Assembly (NCBI GenBank): GCA_964494475.1 | Contig: CAZBRS010000028.1 | Coordinates: 11,689 to 75,688 of the forward strand | DNA from: CAZBRS01 sp964494475 | GTDB taxonomy: Bacteria > Myxococcota_A > UBA9042 > CAZBRS01 | Reading direction: 5' to 3' | DNA length: 64,000 nt | In this document: piece after piece, positions 26,317 to 34,856 of the stretch | Layout of the letters: the number at the start of each line of letters is the position of its first letter | Position numbering within the stretch: position 1 is the stretch's first letter | Made by a program: the position numbers and the translations under genes | Notes under the pieces: generated by a model | The model's database searches: none | What the model was told of the DNA's origin: nothing | What the model saw: the letters and a program-made list of their open reading frames with translations, nothing else

Positions 26317-27327
26317 CTACGGACAGATGCGCACCAGCCCCGCTTCGTTCAACCGCGTGGCGAACAGGCAGCCCGCGTCGAGATCGCCGCCGGGTCCGAA
26401 GGCCAGGTTGGCCACGTGGCGCAGGTTCTCCGCGGGCGCGTCGCTGACCACGCGGGTGGCGCCCGTGGCGAGTTCGTAGGCCACGACGCGGCCCTTGGAC
26501 CAACTGGCCACCAGCAGCCAGCCGTCCGGGGACAGCAGCAACCCGTCGGCGCCCGCGAACAGGGCGTCGTTCGAGAGCACGGTCGCGACGTACGGCGACT
26601 CGCCCGCCAGCGGCACCTGGTAGACGGCGCCCTTCGAGGTCGAGGCCACGTACAGCGTGGCGCCGTCGGGCGACAGGGCCAGGCCGTTCGCGAAGCTGAT
26701 GCCCTCGACCAGCGTGACGGGCGGGGCCTCTGGCGTGTCGAGGCGCACGACCGCCCCGTCGGTGGACAGCGACACGAGCAGGTGCCCCTCGCCGTCGAAG
26801 AGCACGCCGTTCGGGCCCTTGCCGATGGGGTCGCCGATCTGCACGAGCCCGTCGGCGTCGGTCCATTGGTACAGGCGGTCCCCGGTGGTCTGGGCGAACA
26901 CGGCGCCCCACGACGGGTGCCAGGCAACGCCCGCGAAGCCCACCGTGGGCATGCCGGGCGCCTTGGGGATGGCCGCCAGGGTCTCGAGGTTGCCCGCCTG
27001 ATCGAGGCGCAACAACGCGTCGTTGGCCGTGAGCAGGAAGCGTCCCTGGCCGTCGACCGCAAGCCCCTCGGAGCTCATGAGCTCGGGAAAGACCTGCTCG
27101 GCCTCCACGGGCGCCGCAGGCATCCAGGGGGGGGGCGCGACCGTCTCGTCGGAGGTCTCCGCGGAGTCGGGCAGCGGCGCGTCGGAGATCGTGTCGAAGG
27201 TATCGACGCCCGTGGTGTCCGGGGTCGGCGCTCCGACCTCGGCGTCGGCTACCCCTCCCCCGCAGGCCCACCCGAGCCCTCCCGCCAACACGAGCCCCAC
27301 CAGTCCGGACCATCGAGGTCGTGCCAT
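26317..27327 (-). CDS. SMP-30/gluconolactonase-like beta-propeller lipoprotein
   Basis: A 336-residue exported protein. The ATG at 27327 has a perfect AGGAGG site; the frame extends upstream without a comparable site. The signal ends at LGWAC (Cys22), so it is a lipoprotein, followed by a Thr/Asp/Pro-rich linker to about residue 70. The remainder is a six-bladed propeller of the SMP-30/strictosidine-synthase type: SSEGLAVDGQGRFLL, FAGVAWHPSWGAVF, KGPNGVLFDGEGHLLVS, FANGLALSPDGATLYVAST, GADGLLLSPDGWLLVAS and RHVANLAFGPGGDLDAGCLFAT. Conserved Glu, Asn and Asp residues at blade starts fit the central metal site. Lactone hydrolysis is possible, but many such proteins are only binding scaffolds. 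It stands alone between moaC and a divergent respiratory operon. Confidence 0.78.
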   Translation of the reverse strand: MARPRWSGLVGLVLAGGLGWACGGGVADAEVGAPTPDTTGVDTFDTISDAPLPDSAETSDETVAPPPWMPAAPVEAEQVFPELMSSEGLAVDGQGRFLLTANDALLRLDQAGNLETLAAIPKAPGMPTVGFAGVAWHPSWGAVFAQTTGDRLYQWTDADGLVQIGDPIGKGPNGVLFDGEGHLLVSLSTDGAVVRLDTPEAPPVTLVEGISFANGLALSPDGATLYVASTSKGAVYQVPLAGESPYVATVLSNDALFAGADGLLLSPDGWLLVASWSKGRVVAYELATGATRVVSDAPAENLRHVANLAFGPGGDLDAGCLFATRLNEAGLVRICP

Positions 27328-27533
27328 CTCGGCCTCCTGACGCCATCTGGCACCCATGGTACAGGGTTCGCGACCCGGCGCAACCGTCAACGCACCGCGT
27401 CAGGTTCGGAGCCCGGACTCCTGGACCAAACGGTCAAGAACGACGTAGTATACATTGCGCGCTGTGAGGTTTTCGGCTACAAGCGGTGCGAGGTTTCCTC
27501 GGGGATCCCCGAATCTGGTGACGGAGGAGAACG

Positions 27534-28451
27534 ATGGATCGCAGACAGCTCTTCTCGTGGGCCCTGGGCGCCGCCGGGGCTGGCGTGGCCGCCCCGGTGC
27601 TGGCTGCGACGGGCGAACCCCACGCCGGCACGCCCGCCTCCGAACGTGCGGCCGACCACGCGGCCTGCCTGGTCGACACGACGCTCTGCATCGGCTGCCG
27701 GGCCTGCGAGGAGGCCTGCCAGCGCGCCAACCGACTGCCGGCTCCAGAGGTGCCCTACTCCGATCGCTGGGTGCTGAACACGCCCCGCCGCCCCGACGCG
27801 ACGCGCTTCACGGTCGTGAACGGCTACGAAGGGCCGCCGAGCCCCGCCAGCCGCGACCGCGACGAGACCTTCGCCAAGGTGCAGTGCCTGCACTGCGTCG
27901 ACCCCAGCTGCGTGTCGGCCTGCATCGTGGCCGCCCTCACGAAGCGCGACGACGGTCCCGTGGTCTACAATGCCGAGATCTGCATCGGCTGCCGCTACTG
28001 CATGGTGGCCTGCCCCTTCGAGATCCCGGCCTACGAGTACCACGAGCCGCTGCTGCCGCGCGTGCGCAAGTGTACGTTCTGCACGGGCGACGACCGCAAG
28101 GGCCCACCCAAGCCCGCTTGCGCCGCGACCTGCCCCGTCGAGGCCATCGTCTTCGGGCACCGCGACCTGCTCATCGATCTGGCCCGCAAGCGCTTCGCCA
28201 AGGACCCCGGGCGCTACGTCGACCACCTCTACGGCGAGCACGAGGTCGGCGGAACCTCGTGGATGTACCTGGTGGGGCGCCCGCCGGCCGAGGTGGGTCT
28301 GCTCGACCTGCAGACCGAGGCCCCGCCGCGCCTGACCGAGGCCATCCAGCACGGCATCTTCAAGTACGGCGCCCTGCCGGTGGCGGTGTACTCCAGCCTG
28401 GCCGGGCTCATGTGGCTGACCAACCGCAACCGTGACGGAGGCACGAAATGA
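27534..28451 (+). CDS. HybA-like ferredoxin with four [4Fe-4S] clusters, Tat-exported and membrane-anchored
   Basis: A 305-residue periplasmic electron carrier. The N-terminus DRRQLFSWALGAAGAG with a following hydrophobic run fits a Tat signal (RR-x-LF). Four Cys clusters follow: CIGCRACEEAC, CLHCVDPSCVSAC, CIGCRYCMVACP and CTFCTGDDRK...CAATCP, the order found in HybA and DmsB-like subunits. Residues 270-295 (YGALPVAVYSSLAGLMWLTN) make a C-terminal transmembrane anchor, as in HybA. The start is preceded by GGAGGAG. The stop overlaps the start of the NrfD-cytochrome fusion by 4 bp, so the two form one complex in which the ferredoxin most likely docks on the NrfD domain. Confidence 0.88.
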   Translation: MDRRQLFSWALGAAGAGVAAPVLAATGEPHAGTPASERAADHAACLVDTTLCIGCRACEEACQRANRLPAPEVPYSDRWVLNTPRRPDATRFTVVNGYEGPPSPASRDRDETFAKVQCLHCVDPSCVSACIVAALTKRDDGPVVYNAEICIGCRYCMVACPFEIPAYEYHEPLLPRVRKCTFCTGDDRKGPPKPACAATCPVEAIVFGHRDLLIDLARKRFAKDPGRYVDHLYGEHEVGGTSWMYLVGRPPAEVGLLDLQTEAPPRLTEAIQHGIFKYGALPVAVYSSLAGLMWLTNRNRDGGTK

Positions 28452-31400
28452 CCTCCCATCGCGCCCGCTCCATGCACGCCCGCGTGCGCTTCTGGTCGAA
28501 CGGAACCCTGGTGCTGGCCGCCGTCATGGCCATCGGCTATGGCTTCGGCCTGGCGCGCCTGCTGGTGGGCATGGGCCCGGTCACCAACCTGACCGACCAG
28601 TACCCCTGGGGCATCTGGATCGCCATCGACGTGGCCACCGGCGTCGCGCTGGCGGCCGGCGGCTTCACCACGGCGGCGCTGGTCAACGTGTTCGGACGGC
28701 GACGCTATCACGCGCTGGAGCGCCCGGCCCTGCTGACGGCCTGGCTGGGCTATACGTTCGTCTCCATCGGCCTGCTCTTCGACCTGGGGCGCTACTTCAA
28801 CATATGGCGCCCTCTGTTCAACTGGCAGGGCAACTCGGTGCTGTTCGAAGTGGGCATGTGCGTGATGGTCTACCTGTTCGTGCTGACCGTCGAGATGCTG
28901 CCGGCCCTGCTCGGCGGGCTCAAGGAGCAGGCCGCGGGGCAGGGAGGCTGGGCGCGCCTGCTGAAGCGCTTCGAGGTGCCGCTGCTCCTGACCCGGCGCG
29001 TGGTCCGGCGCGTCCTGCCCGGCTTCATCGTGCTCGGGGTCGTGCTGTCCAGCATGCACCAGTCGTCGCTGGGCGGGCTCATGCTCATCGCCCCCACGAA
29101 GCTGAGCCCCCTGTGGTGGACGCCCATCCTGCCGGCGCTCTTCCTGCTGTCGGCCATCACGGTGGGCCTGCCGGTCGTCATCTTCGAGGGGTTCCTGGCG
29201 GCCAAGAGCTTCCGCCGCGAGCCCGAGATGGAGCTCCTGGCCCCGCTGGGCCGCATCGTCCCGTGGTTCCTCGGCGCCTACTTGATCGTCAAGCTGGTCG
29301 ACGTCTTCGTGCGCAACGACCTGTCGGTCTTCCTGCTGGACGGCGAAGACACGGTGTCGTGGCTGGTCGAGGTGGGGGTGGGCCTGCTGCTGCCCCTGCT
29401 GCTGCTGTCGCGCGAGCGTGTGCGCAACTCGCCCCGCGGCCTGTTCATCTCGGCCTGCCTGGTCATCAGCGGCGTGGTGCTGAACCGCATCAACGTCTTC
29501 CTGGTGGGCTTCCACCCGCCGTTCGCCGAGCACGCCTACTTCCCGGCCATCGGCGAGATCGCCATCACGGCGGCGCTGATCTCCACCATCCTGTTCCTCT
29601 ACCGCTTCGTGGCCACGTTCTTCCCCGTGCTCCCGGCTGACGGGAGCGACGAGTCCCCGCCAGAGGACGACGACGGCACCCCCGACGACCGCGCCTTCGG
29701 CTGGGCGCGCGGCATCCGGCGGCCCTCGTTCCTGCTGTTCGTCGGCTTCATCGTCTTCTACGTCCTCGTGCACCGCCAGGCTATCACGGAGAGCGAGCGC
29801 TACACGGCCCCCAAGGGGCTGGCACGCGATACGACGTCCGGCCCCAAGCCCGCGGTCCGCACCACCCCCGACGCGCCCGCGTCGTTCTCGCCCGAGGCCA
29901 TGCCGGCCCTGCTCGTCCTCTCGAGCCCGCTGGCCAACGCCGGCACCGACGACTACGAGCCCGTGCGCTTCATGCACCGCGCCCACGCCACCCACACGGA
30001 CGGCGACTGCACCGTCTGTCACCACCGGGTGCAGGACCCCGAGAAGCCCGACGATCGGGTGGGGCGCGAGATCTCGCAGGTCGACATGACGGCCTTCCGC
30101 CCGAGCACGTGCGGCGCCTGCCACCGCCTGCCCGACGAGCCCGACGCACCCACGCGACCGGGCTTGAAGGGCGCCTACCACCAGCAGTGCGTGAGCTGCC
30201 ACGAGCGCGTCGGCGAGACCACGGCTCCCGTGGGATGCCGCGACTGCCACCGCCGCTTCGTGCCGGATCACACGGCGTTGCTCGAGCTGCCGGACAAGGT
30301 CGTCGAACCCCGCGCCATCACCGCGCGCTGCCTCGAGTGCCACCCCGCGGTCGGCGACGACGTGCTGGGCACGTCGCACTGGCTGTGGCGTGGCGCGTCG
30401 CCCCACGCCAAGGGCCGCGAGCACGAGACCTCGCTCGGCAAGCTCGTGACCATCAACAACTACTGCATCGGCGTGGGCTCCAACATGGAGGGCTGCACCC
30501 AGTGCCACATCGGCTACGGGGCCTTCACGAGCGAGGCCGACTTCGAAGACCCCTCGCGCATCGATTGCCTCGTGTGCCACGACACGACCGGCACGTACCG
30601 CAAGGCCGAGGGTGCGTCCGGCGCCCCGGAGCCCGGGCTCGACCTGGCGGCCATCGCGGGCAGGGTCGGGCAACCGACGCGCGCTGCGTGCGGCTCGTGC
30701 CACTTCCACAGCGAAGGCGGCCCCAACGTGAAGCACGGCGACCTCGAGCCGGGCCTCGCCAACCCGTCGCCCGAGCTCGACGTGCACATGGGCGAGCACG
30801 GCCTGGCCTGCCAGGATTGCCACACCACGACCGACCACGAGGTGGCCGGCAAGGCGTCGACGCTCGCCGTGGGCACCAACCGCCTGCGCTGCGAACAATG
30901 TCACGGCGACGCGCCGCACGCGTTCTCGGGCTCGGTGCGCTACCACCTGGATCAGCACCTCGCGGGGGTGGCCTGCCAGGCGTGCCATATCCCGGCGTTC
31001 GCGCGCGAGTCGCCCACGGCCATGCTGTGGGACTGGTCGAAGGCGGGCCAGGACCTCCCCGTGGAGAAGGACGCCCTCGGGATGCCCACCTTCGACAAGA
31101 AGAAGGGCGCCTTCACGTGGGCGCGCGACGTGGTCCCCGAGTACCGCTGGGACAACGGCCGTACTCGCCACTACTCGGTGGGAGAGCCCATCGACCCCGC
31201 CAAGCCCACGACGCTCGCCGAGCCACAGGGATCCTACGCCGACGCCCGCGCGCGCATCGCTCCGTTCAAGCACTACCGCGCGAAGCAGCCCTACGACGCC
31301 GGGACCAACCTGCTGGCCGTGCCCAACCTTTGGGACGGCTTCTGGCTCGACTTCGACTGGGCCAAGGCGCTGCGCGTGGGCATGGCCTCGGTCGGCCAGA

Positions 31401-31786
31401 CCTTCTCGGGCACGTTCGGCTTCGCCGAGACCGAGACCTGGCACGCGCTGCACCACACCGTGGTCCCCAAGGAGCGCTCGCTGCGCTGCCGCGACTGCCA
31501 CGAGGCCGACGCGGTCTCGTGCACGCGCTGCCACGGACACGACGAGAACGGCCCGGAGGCGTCGTGCGAGCAGTGCCACGGCAGCAGCCCGGGCCAGGAC
31601 TTCCAGGTCCAGTTGGGGCCGGCCCATCCCGCGACCGCCGGAAAGCGCCTCCACTTCGAGGAGCTCGGCTACGCCCACGATCCCGCGCTGCTCGGCGGGC
31701 GCTTCCGCAAGCTCGAGGGACCGTTCGGGGCCCGCAAGAACGACAAGGCCCCCGCGCTCCCGGCCGCCCTGCCCCCGGCTCCCTGA
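28448..31786 (+). CDS. Fusion of NrfD/HybB quinone-site membrane protein with a 14-heme cytochrome c (octaheme tetrathionate reductase-like core)
   Basis: 1112 residues in one frame. Residues 1-395 are a NrfD/HybB-type membrane domain with about ten helices (DQYPWGIWIAIDVATGVALAAGGF, LERPALLTAWLGY, FDLGRYFNIWRP, LSSMHQSSLGGLM, LNRINVFLVGFHPP). An acidic linker and one more helix (SFLLFVGFIVFYVLVH, about 425-442) lead to a periplasmic part with 14 CxxCH motifs from residue 521 to 1044. Residues about 625-870 closely follow octaheme tetrathionate reductase: CLECH...TSHWLW, NNYCIGVGSN...CTQCH, DCLVCHDTTGTY, NVKHGDLEPGL, DVHMGEHGLACQDCH and CQACHIPAFAR. The quinol site and a tetrathionate-, nitrite- or hydroxylamine-type reductase would thus be one polypeptide. 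Direction of electron flow and substrate are unproven. Confidence 0.88.
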   Translation: MTSHRARSMHARVRFWSNGTLVLAAVMAIGYGFGLARLLVGMGPVTNLTDQYPWGIWIAIDVATGVALAAGGFTTAALVNVFGRRRYHALERPALLTAWLGYTFVSIGLLFDLGRYFNIWRPLFNWQGNSVLFEVGMCVMVYLFVLTVEMLPALLGGLKEQAAGQGGWARLLKRFEVPLLLTRRVVRRVLPGFIVLGVVLSSMHQSSLGGLMLIAPTKLSPLWWTPILPALFLLSAITVGLPVVIFEGFLAAKSFRREPEMELLAPLGRIVPWFLGAYLIVKLVDVFVRNDLSVFLLDGEDTVSWLVEVGVGLLLPLLLLSRERVRNSPRGLFISACLVISGVVLNRINVFLVGFHPPFAEHAYFPAIGEIAITAALISTILFLYRFVATFFPVLPADGSDESPPEDDDGTPDDRAFGWARGIRRPSFLLFVGFIVFYVLVHRQAITESERYTAPKGLARDTTSGPKPAVRTTPDAPASFSPEAMPALLVLSSPLANAGTDDYEPVRFMHRAHATHTDGDCTVCHHRVQDPEKPDDRVGREISQVDMTAFRPSTCGACHRLPDEPDAPTRPGLKGAYHQQCVSCHERVGETTAPVGCRDCHRRFVPDHTALLELPDKVVEPRAITARCLECHPAVGDDVLGTSHWLWRGASPHAKGREHETSLGKLVTINNYCIGVGSNMEGCTQCHIGYGAFTSEADFEDPSRIDCLVCHDTTGTYRKAEGASGAPEPGLDLAAIAGRVGQPTRAACGSCHFHSEGGPNVKHGDLEPGLANPSPELDVHMGEHGLACQDCHTTTDHEVAGKASTLAVGTNRLRCEQCHGDAPHAFSGSVRYHLDQHLAGVACQACHIPAFARESPTAMLWDWSKAGQDLPVEKDALGMPTFDKKKGAFTWARDVVPEYRWDNGRTRHYSVGEPIDPAKPTTLAEPQGSYADARARIAPFKHYRAKQPYDAGTNLLAVPNLWDGFWLDFDWAKALRVGMASVGQTFSGTFGFAETETWHALHHTVVPKERSLRCRDCHEADAVSCTRCHGHDENGPEASCEQCHGSSPGQDFQVQLGPAHPATAGKRLHFEELGYAHDPALLGGRFRKLEGPFGARKNDKAPALPAALPPAP

Positions 31787-31825
31787 CGACACGCGACCCT
31801 CGCTCGCGCTGCGGGCTCGCAGAAA

Positions 31826-31854
31826 TCGACGAGTTGCGCTCGCGACACTATACT
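31826..31854 (+). promoter_or_regulatory. Candidate promoter for the PhnD-cyclase operon (leaderless geometry)
   Basis: TCGACG (31826-31831), 17 bp, TATACT (31849-31854). The -10 box ends 7 bp before the ATG at 31862 and there is no Shine-Dalgarno site, so the transcript would begin at or next to the start codon. Confidence 0.55.
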
Positions 31855-31861
31855 GTCCGTC

Positions 31862-32836
31862 ATGACGACGCCCCCTTGCGCCAGGCTCGCGCTGCTGGTC
31901 CTGCTGTCGATGCTGGGCGGAGGTCCCCTCGGTTGCCTGGGCCCTGCCGACGGCGAGGGCGCGAGGGGCAGCGACCCCCTGCCTCGCGGGGGCGCCGACG
32001 AGACCATCCCGACCCCCGGCGAGTGCAATCTCGGCTCGCTGCGCGTCGGGTTGGTCAGGCCGGACCCCGCCGAGCAGACAGCGCTCTGCGTGACGCCGCT
32101 CGAGGCCTACCTGGGCGCGCTGCTCGGCGCCCGCGTCGAGGTGGTCCTGTACGAAGACTACGACACGCTGGTCTCCGACGTGGTCGGCGGCGACCTCGAC
32201 GTCGCCCAACTGCCTCCCCTCGCCTTCGTGCTGGCGCGAGAACGCGACCCCGCGCTCGTGCTGCTGGCCACGCAGGTCTCCCAGGGCGACGTGCGCTACT
32301 CGGGGTACCTGGTCGTGCGGCGCGACAGCGAGGCCCGCAGCCTCCGAGACCTCGCGTCGAAGCGCCTGGCCATCACGAGCTACTCGTCCGCCTCCGGCTT
32401 CCTCTTCGCGCTGGCGCGCCTCATCCAGGAGGAGATCGACGTAAAGCGCCTGCTGGCCCGAGCGGTGCTGACCGGCTCTCACCTCAAGGCCATCGAGGCC
32501 GTGGTCGACGGGCGGGCCGACGCGGCGGCGACGTACCGGGGAGGCCTCGAGGCGGCCCGCGACGCCGGCATCGACACGCACGAACTGCGCGTCCTGGGGA
32601 TCACGTCTCCCATCCCCCAGGAGGCCCTGGTGGCCCATTCGCACCTGCCGATCCGCCACGTGGCCTGCCTGCGGCGCGCGTTCCTCGTGACCAACAAGGC
32701 CACCGCTCAAGGACGGACGGCGCTGGCGCGCTTCCCCGAGTTCGACGGCTGGACCGCGACCAACGAGGACTTCTACGCCATCGTCCGCGAGCAACTGCGC
32801 CTCGTCCGCGGGGCCGCTCCCGAGGTGGCTCCGTGA
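31862..32836 (+). CDS. PhnD-like periplasmic substrate-binding lipoprotein, probable sensor partner of the downstream cyclase
   Basis: A 324-residue exported protein. The signal ends at GPLGC (Cys25). From residue 60 it follows the phosphate/phosphonate-binding PhnD family: LRVGLVRPDPAEQT, TPLEAYLGALLGARVEVVLYEDYDTLVSDVVGGDLDVAQLPPLAFV, YLVVRRDSEARSLRDLASKRLAITSYSSASGFLFALARL, and GSHLKAIEAVVDGRADAAATY. Genuine PhnD uptake systems have PhnC ATPase and PhnE permease beside them; none is present. Instead the stop overlaps a membrane diguanylate cyclase (GTGA). That arrangement suggests the binding protein reports ligand to the cyclase rather than feeding a transporter. The ligand may be phosphonate, phosphite, sulfonate or a small oxyanion. 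Confidence 0.82.
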   Translation: MTTPPCARLALLVLLSMLGGGPLGCLGPADGEGARGSDPLPRGGADETIPTPGECNLGSLRVGLVRPDPAEQTALCVTPLEAYLGALLGARVEVVLYEDYDTLVSDVVGGDLDVAQLPPLAFVLARERDPALVLLATQVSQGDVRYSGYLVVRRDSEARSLRDLASKRLAITSYSSASGFLFALARLIQEEIDVKRLLARAVLTGSHLKAIEAVVDGRADAAATYRGGLEAARDAGIDTHELRVLGITSPIPQEALVAHSHLPIRHVACLRRAFLVTNKATAQGRTALARFPEFDGWTATNEDFYAIVREQLRLVRGAAPEVAP

Positions 32837-34182
32837 GCGTGCAACGCCGCGTGCTCGTCTTCGGAGTGGGCTTGGCTGTGCTCGGCATGGGGGTGCTGGG
32901 TGGAGCGTTCGTCGACCGCGAGCGGCGCGCGTACCGCGCCGACGTGACCGCGCACGCCCGCACCACCCTCGACGTGCTGGCCTCCGAGTGGACGCCCATC
33001 CTGGCCGGAAACCGCGTCGAGGAGCTGCACGACGCCGTGACCGCCGTCTCGCTCCGCCGCGCCGACGACCTCGAGTTCGTCGCCGTGGTCGATCGCGATC
33101 GCGGCGTCGTGGCGCACTCGAACCCCCTGCTCTACGGCAACACGCTCGACGACCTGTTCACCGCCGAAGCGTCCGAGAGCGACGACATGCTCTTCCAGCG
33201 CGTCAGAGGCCCGCAGGGCCCGTTCCTGGCCGTGAGCCGGCCGCTGGTCACGGCGGTGGAGGGCGAACGCGGCATCCGCTGGGGAACCCTGCTCGCGCGC
33301 TTCTCCCTGGCCAAGGGCGAGCAGGAGTTCTGGGAGCTCATCTTCACGACCAGTGCGCTCATCCTGCTGGTCACGCTGCTGGTCGGCGCCACCATCTACA
33401 CGCTGCTCCACCGCAACCTGGTGCGCCCGGTCGCGCGGCTCACCGAGGTGGCCGAGGAGTTCGCGCGCGGCAACCTGGCGGCGCGCAGCCTGCTGGAGGG
33501 CCGCGACGAGATCGGCAAGTTGGGCCTCACGTTCAACGACATGGCCGAGCGCATCCAACAGCACTCGCGCGGCCTCGAGCGGGAGGTGAACAAGGCCACC
33601 GCCGAGCTGATCGCCGCCAACGAGCGCCTCAGCGCCATGGCGCAGGATCTGGCCGAGGCCAACCGCAGCCTCGAAGACCTGGCCACGGTCGACGGCATGA
33701 CCGGACTACGCAACTACCGTTACTTCCAGGCCTTCCTCGATCGTGAAGTGCGTCGCAGCCTGCGCACCAGCTCGCCCGTCTCGGTCCTGATGATCGACGT
33801 CGACCACTTCAAGCACTACAACGACACCCACGGGCACCCCGCCGGCGACGACGTGCTGCGGCAGGTGTCCCGCGTGCTGAAGTCGCGCCTGCGCGGCATC
33901 GACCTGCCGTGTCGCTACGGCGGCGAGGAGTTCGCGATCGTGCTGCTCGACACGGCCAAGGAGCGCGCGGTGCGCGTGGCCGAGGAGGTGCGGGCCACGA
34001 TCGAGCAGACGCCCATCGCCAACGAAGAGACCCAGCCGGGCGGGCGCCTCACCATCAGCGTGGGGGTCGCCACCTCGCTCTCCGATGCGCGAACGCCCGA
34101 CGATCTCGTGAAGTGCGCCGACGAGGCGCTCTACGAGGCCAAGCGCACGGGTCGCAACCGCGTCGTGGCGTGGAGCCTCTGA
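32833..34182 (+). CDS. Membrane-bound diguanylate cyclase (sensor domain, HAMP, coiled coil, GGEEF)
   Basis: A 449-residue inner-membrane enzyme making c-di-GMP from two GTP. TM1 is at about 8-26, followed by a periplasmic sensor domain of about 130 residues with a Cache-like feel (DDLEFVAVVDRDRGVVAHSNPLLYGNTLDD). TM2 (about 173-193, FTTSALILLVTLLVGATIYTL) leads into HAMP (RPVARLTEVAEEFARGNLAARS...DEIGKLGLTFNDMAERI), a coiled coil (about 245-285), and GGDEF (290-449). The domain has MTGLRNYRYF, MIDVDHFKHYNDTHGHPAGDDVLR and the active loop YGGEEF. RGID five residues upstream is an intact RxxD inhibitory site. Start is GTG overlapping the PhnD-like stop. The upstream lipoprotein is the likely ligand-sensing partner; BcsA about 20 kb away is a possible effector. 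Confidence 0.92.
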   Translation: MSVQRRVLVFGVGLAVLGMGVLGGAFVDRERRAYRADVTAHARTTLDVLASEWTPILAGNRVEELHDAVTAVSLRRADDLEFVAVVDRDRGVVAHSNPLLYGNTLDDLFTAEASESDDMLFQRVRGPQGPFLAVSRPLVTAVEGERGIRWGTLLARFSLAKGEQEFWELIFTTSALILLVTLLVGATIYTLLHRNLVRPVARLTEVAEEFARGNLAARSLLEGRDEIGKLGLTFNDMAERIQQHSRGLEREVNKATAELIAANERLSAMAQDLAEANRSLEDLATVDGMTGLRNYRYFQAFLDREVRRSLRTSSPVSVLMIDVDHFKHYNDTHGHPAGDDVLRQVSRVLKSRLRGIDLPCRYGGEEFAIVLLDTAKERAVRVAEEVRATIEQTPIANEETQPGGRLTISVGVATSLSDARTPDDLVKCADEALYEAKRTGRNRVVAWSL

Positions 34183-34856
34183 TGTTCGGAGGTCTCGGCC
34201 TCGCCAGCCTCTTCGATCGCCGCATCACGCGCACGCGCCGGGGTCGCCTGCCCGCCGAGCTCCGCGACCTGGTCGAGCGCGTCGAGGCCGACCGGGGCGG
34301 CGGCCGGCTCTTCCGCCCGACGGCCGAGCTCGAGTGGGTGCCGGCGTTCGTCGCCTGGTTCGCCGGCGCCATGCTGCTCGCGTTGCTGGCGATAGGCTCC
34401 GGCGGCGAGCCCTGGCAGTTCAGCGTCTACATCTTCCGACAGAACCCGCTCTACCTCGTCGGGCTGCTCTCCGTTCTCGGCGTGATGGGCTACTACGTGG
34501 TGTGGCTGAACGGGCTGGCGCCCGCCTACCTGCGCCGCCACGCCCACGCGTACTACCTGCACTTCGGCGGCACCGGCGTCCTCCAGCGCCACGGCCGTAC
34601 GTACACCTTCCTCCCGTGGAGCCTGGTCACGGGCGCCTCCCTGGAGATCGGGCGCGTGGTGGCCGGCGACGGCACCGAGCCCGTCCGCACCCTCGAGGTG
34701 CAGCTCGCCGGACACCGCGTCCTCACGGCGGCGCTCGTGAAGGGCTACGGCCCCGGTGTCTTCTTCCAGGACTGGTTCGAGTACTCCGACGCCGACCTGC
34801 GCGAAATGGAGCGCCTCATCCTCGCGAACGCCCGGCCGACGACCGGGGCGCGGTAG
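34182..34856 (+). CDS. Small two-helix membrane protein of unknown function
   Basis: A 224-residue protein; ATG overlaps the cyclase stop by one base (TGATG). A basic N-terminus (RRITRTRRGRLP) is followed by an amphipathic region, then two transmembrane segments, at about 54-72 (VAWFAGAMLLALLAIG) and about 86-105 (LYLVGLLSVLGVMGYYVVWL). The rest is a cytoplasmic domain of about 110 residues (YYLHFGGTGVLQRHGRTYTFLPWSLVTGASLEIG and LEVQLAGHRVLTAAL) that reads like a PH/YcxB-type beta-sandwich. Because it shares the operon with a diguanylate cyclase and its binding protein, a role in that signalling unit is plausible. Its 3' end overlaps the convergent DUF2079 gene by 41 bp. Confidence 0.65.
   Translation: MFGGLGLASLFDRRITRTRRGRLPAELRDLVERVEADRGGGRLFRPTAELEWVPAFVAWFAGAMLLALLAIGSGGEPWQFSVYIFRQNPLYLVGLLSVLGVMGYYVVWLNGLAPAYLRRHAHAYYLHFGGTGVLQRHGRTYTFLPWSLVTGASLEIGRVVAGDGTEPVRTLEVQLAGHRVLTAALVKGYGPGVFFQDWFEYSDADLREMERLILANARPTTGAR

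Noticed and set aside
28229..32794. Long minus-strand open frame opposite the NrfD-cytochrome and PhnD genes
   Set aside because: Same GC shadow effect; low-complexity product, and the plus strand holds 14 CxxCH motifs and NrfD helices.
31862..32836. Phosphonate ABC uptake operon
   Set aside because: No PhnC or PhnE homologue follows; the next gene is a diguanylate cyclase.
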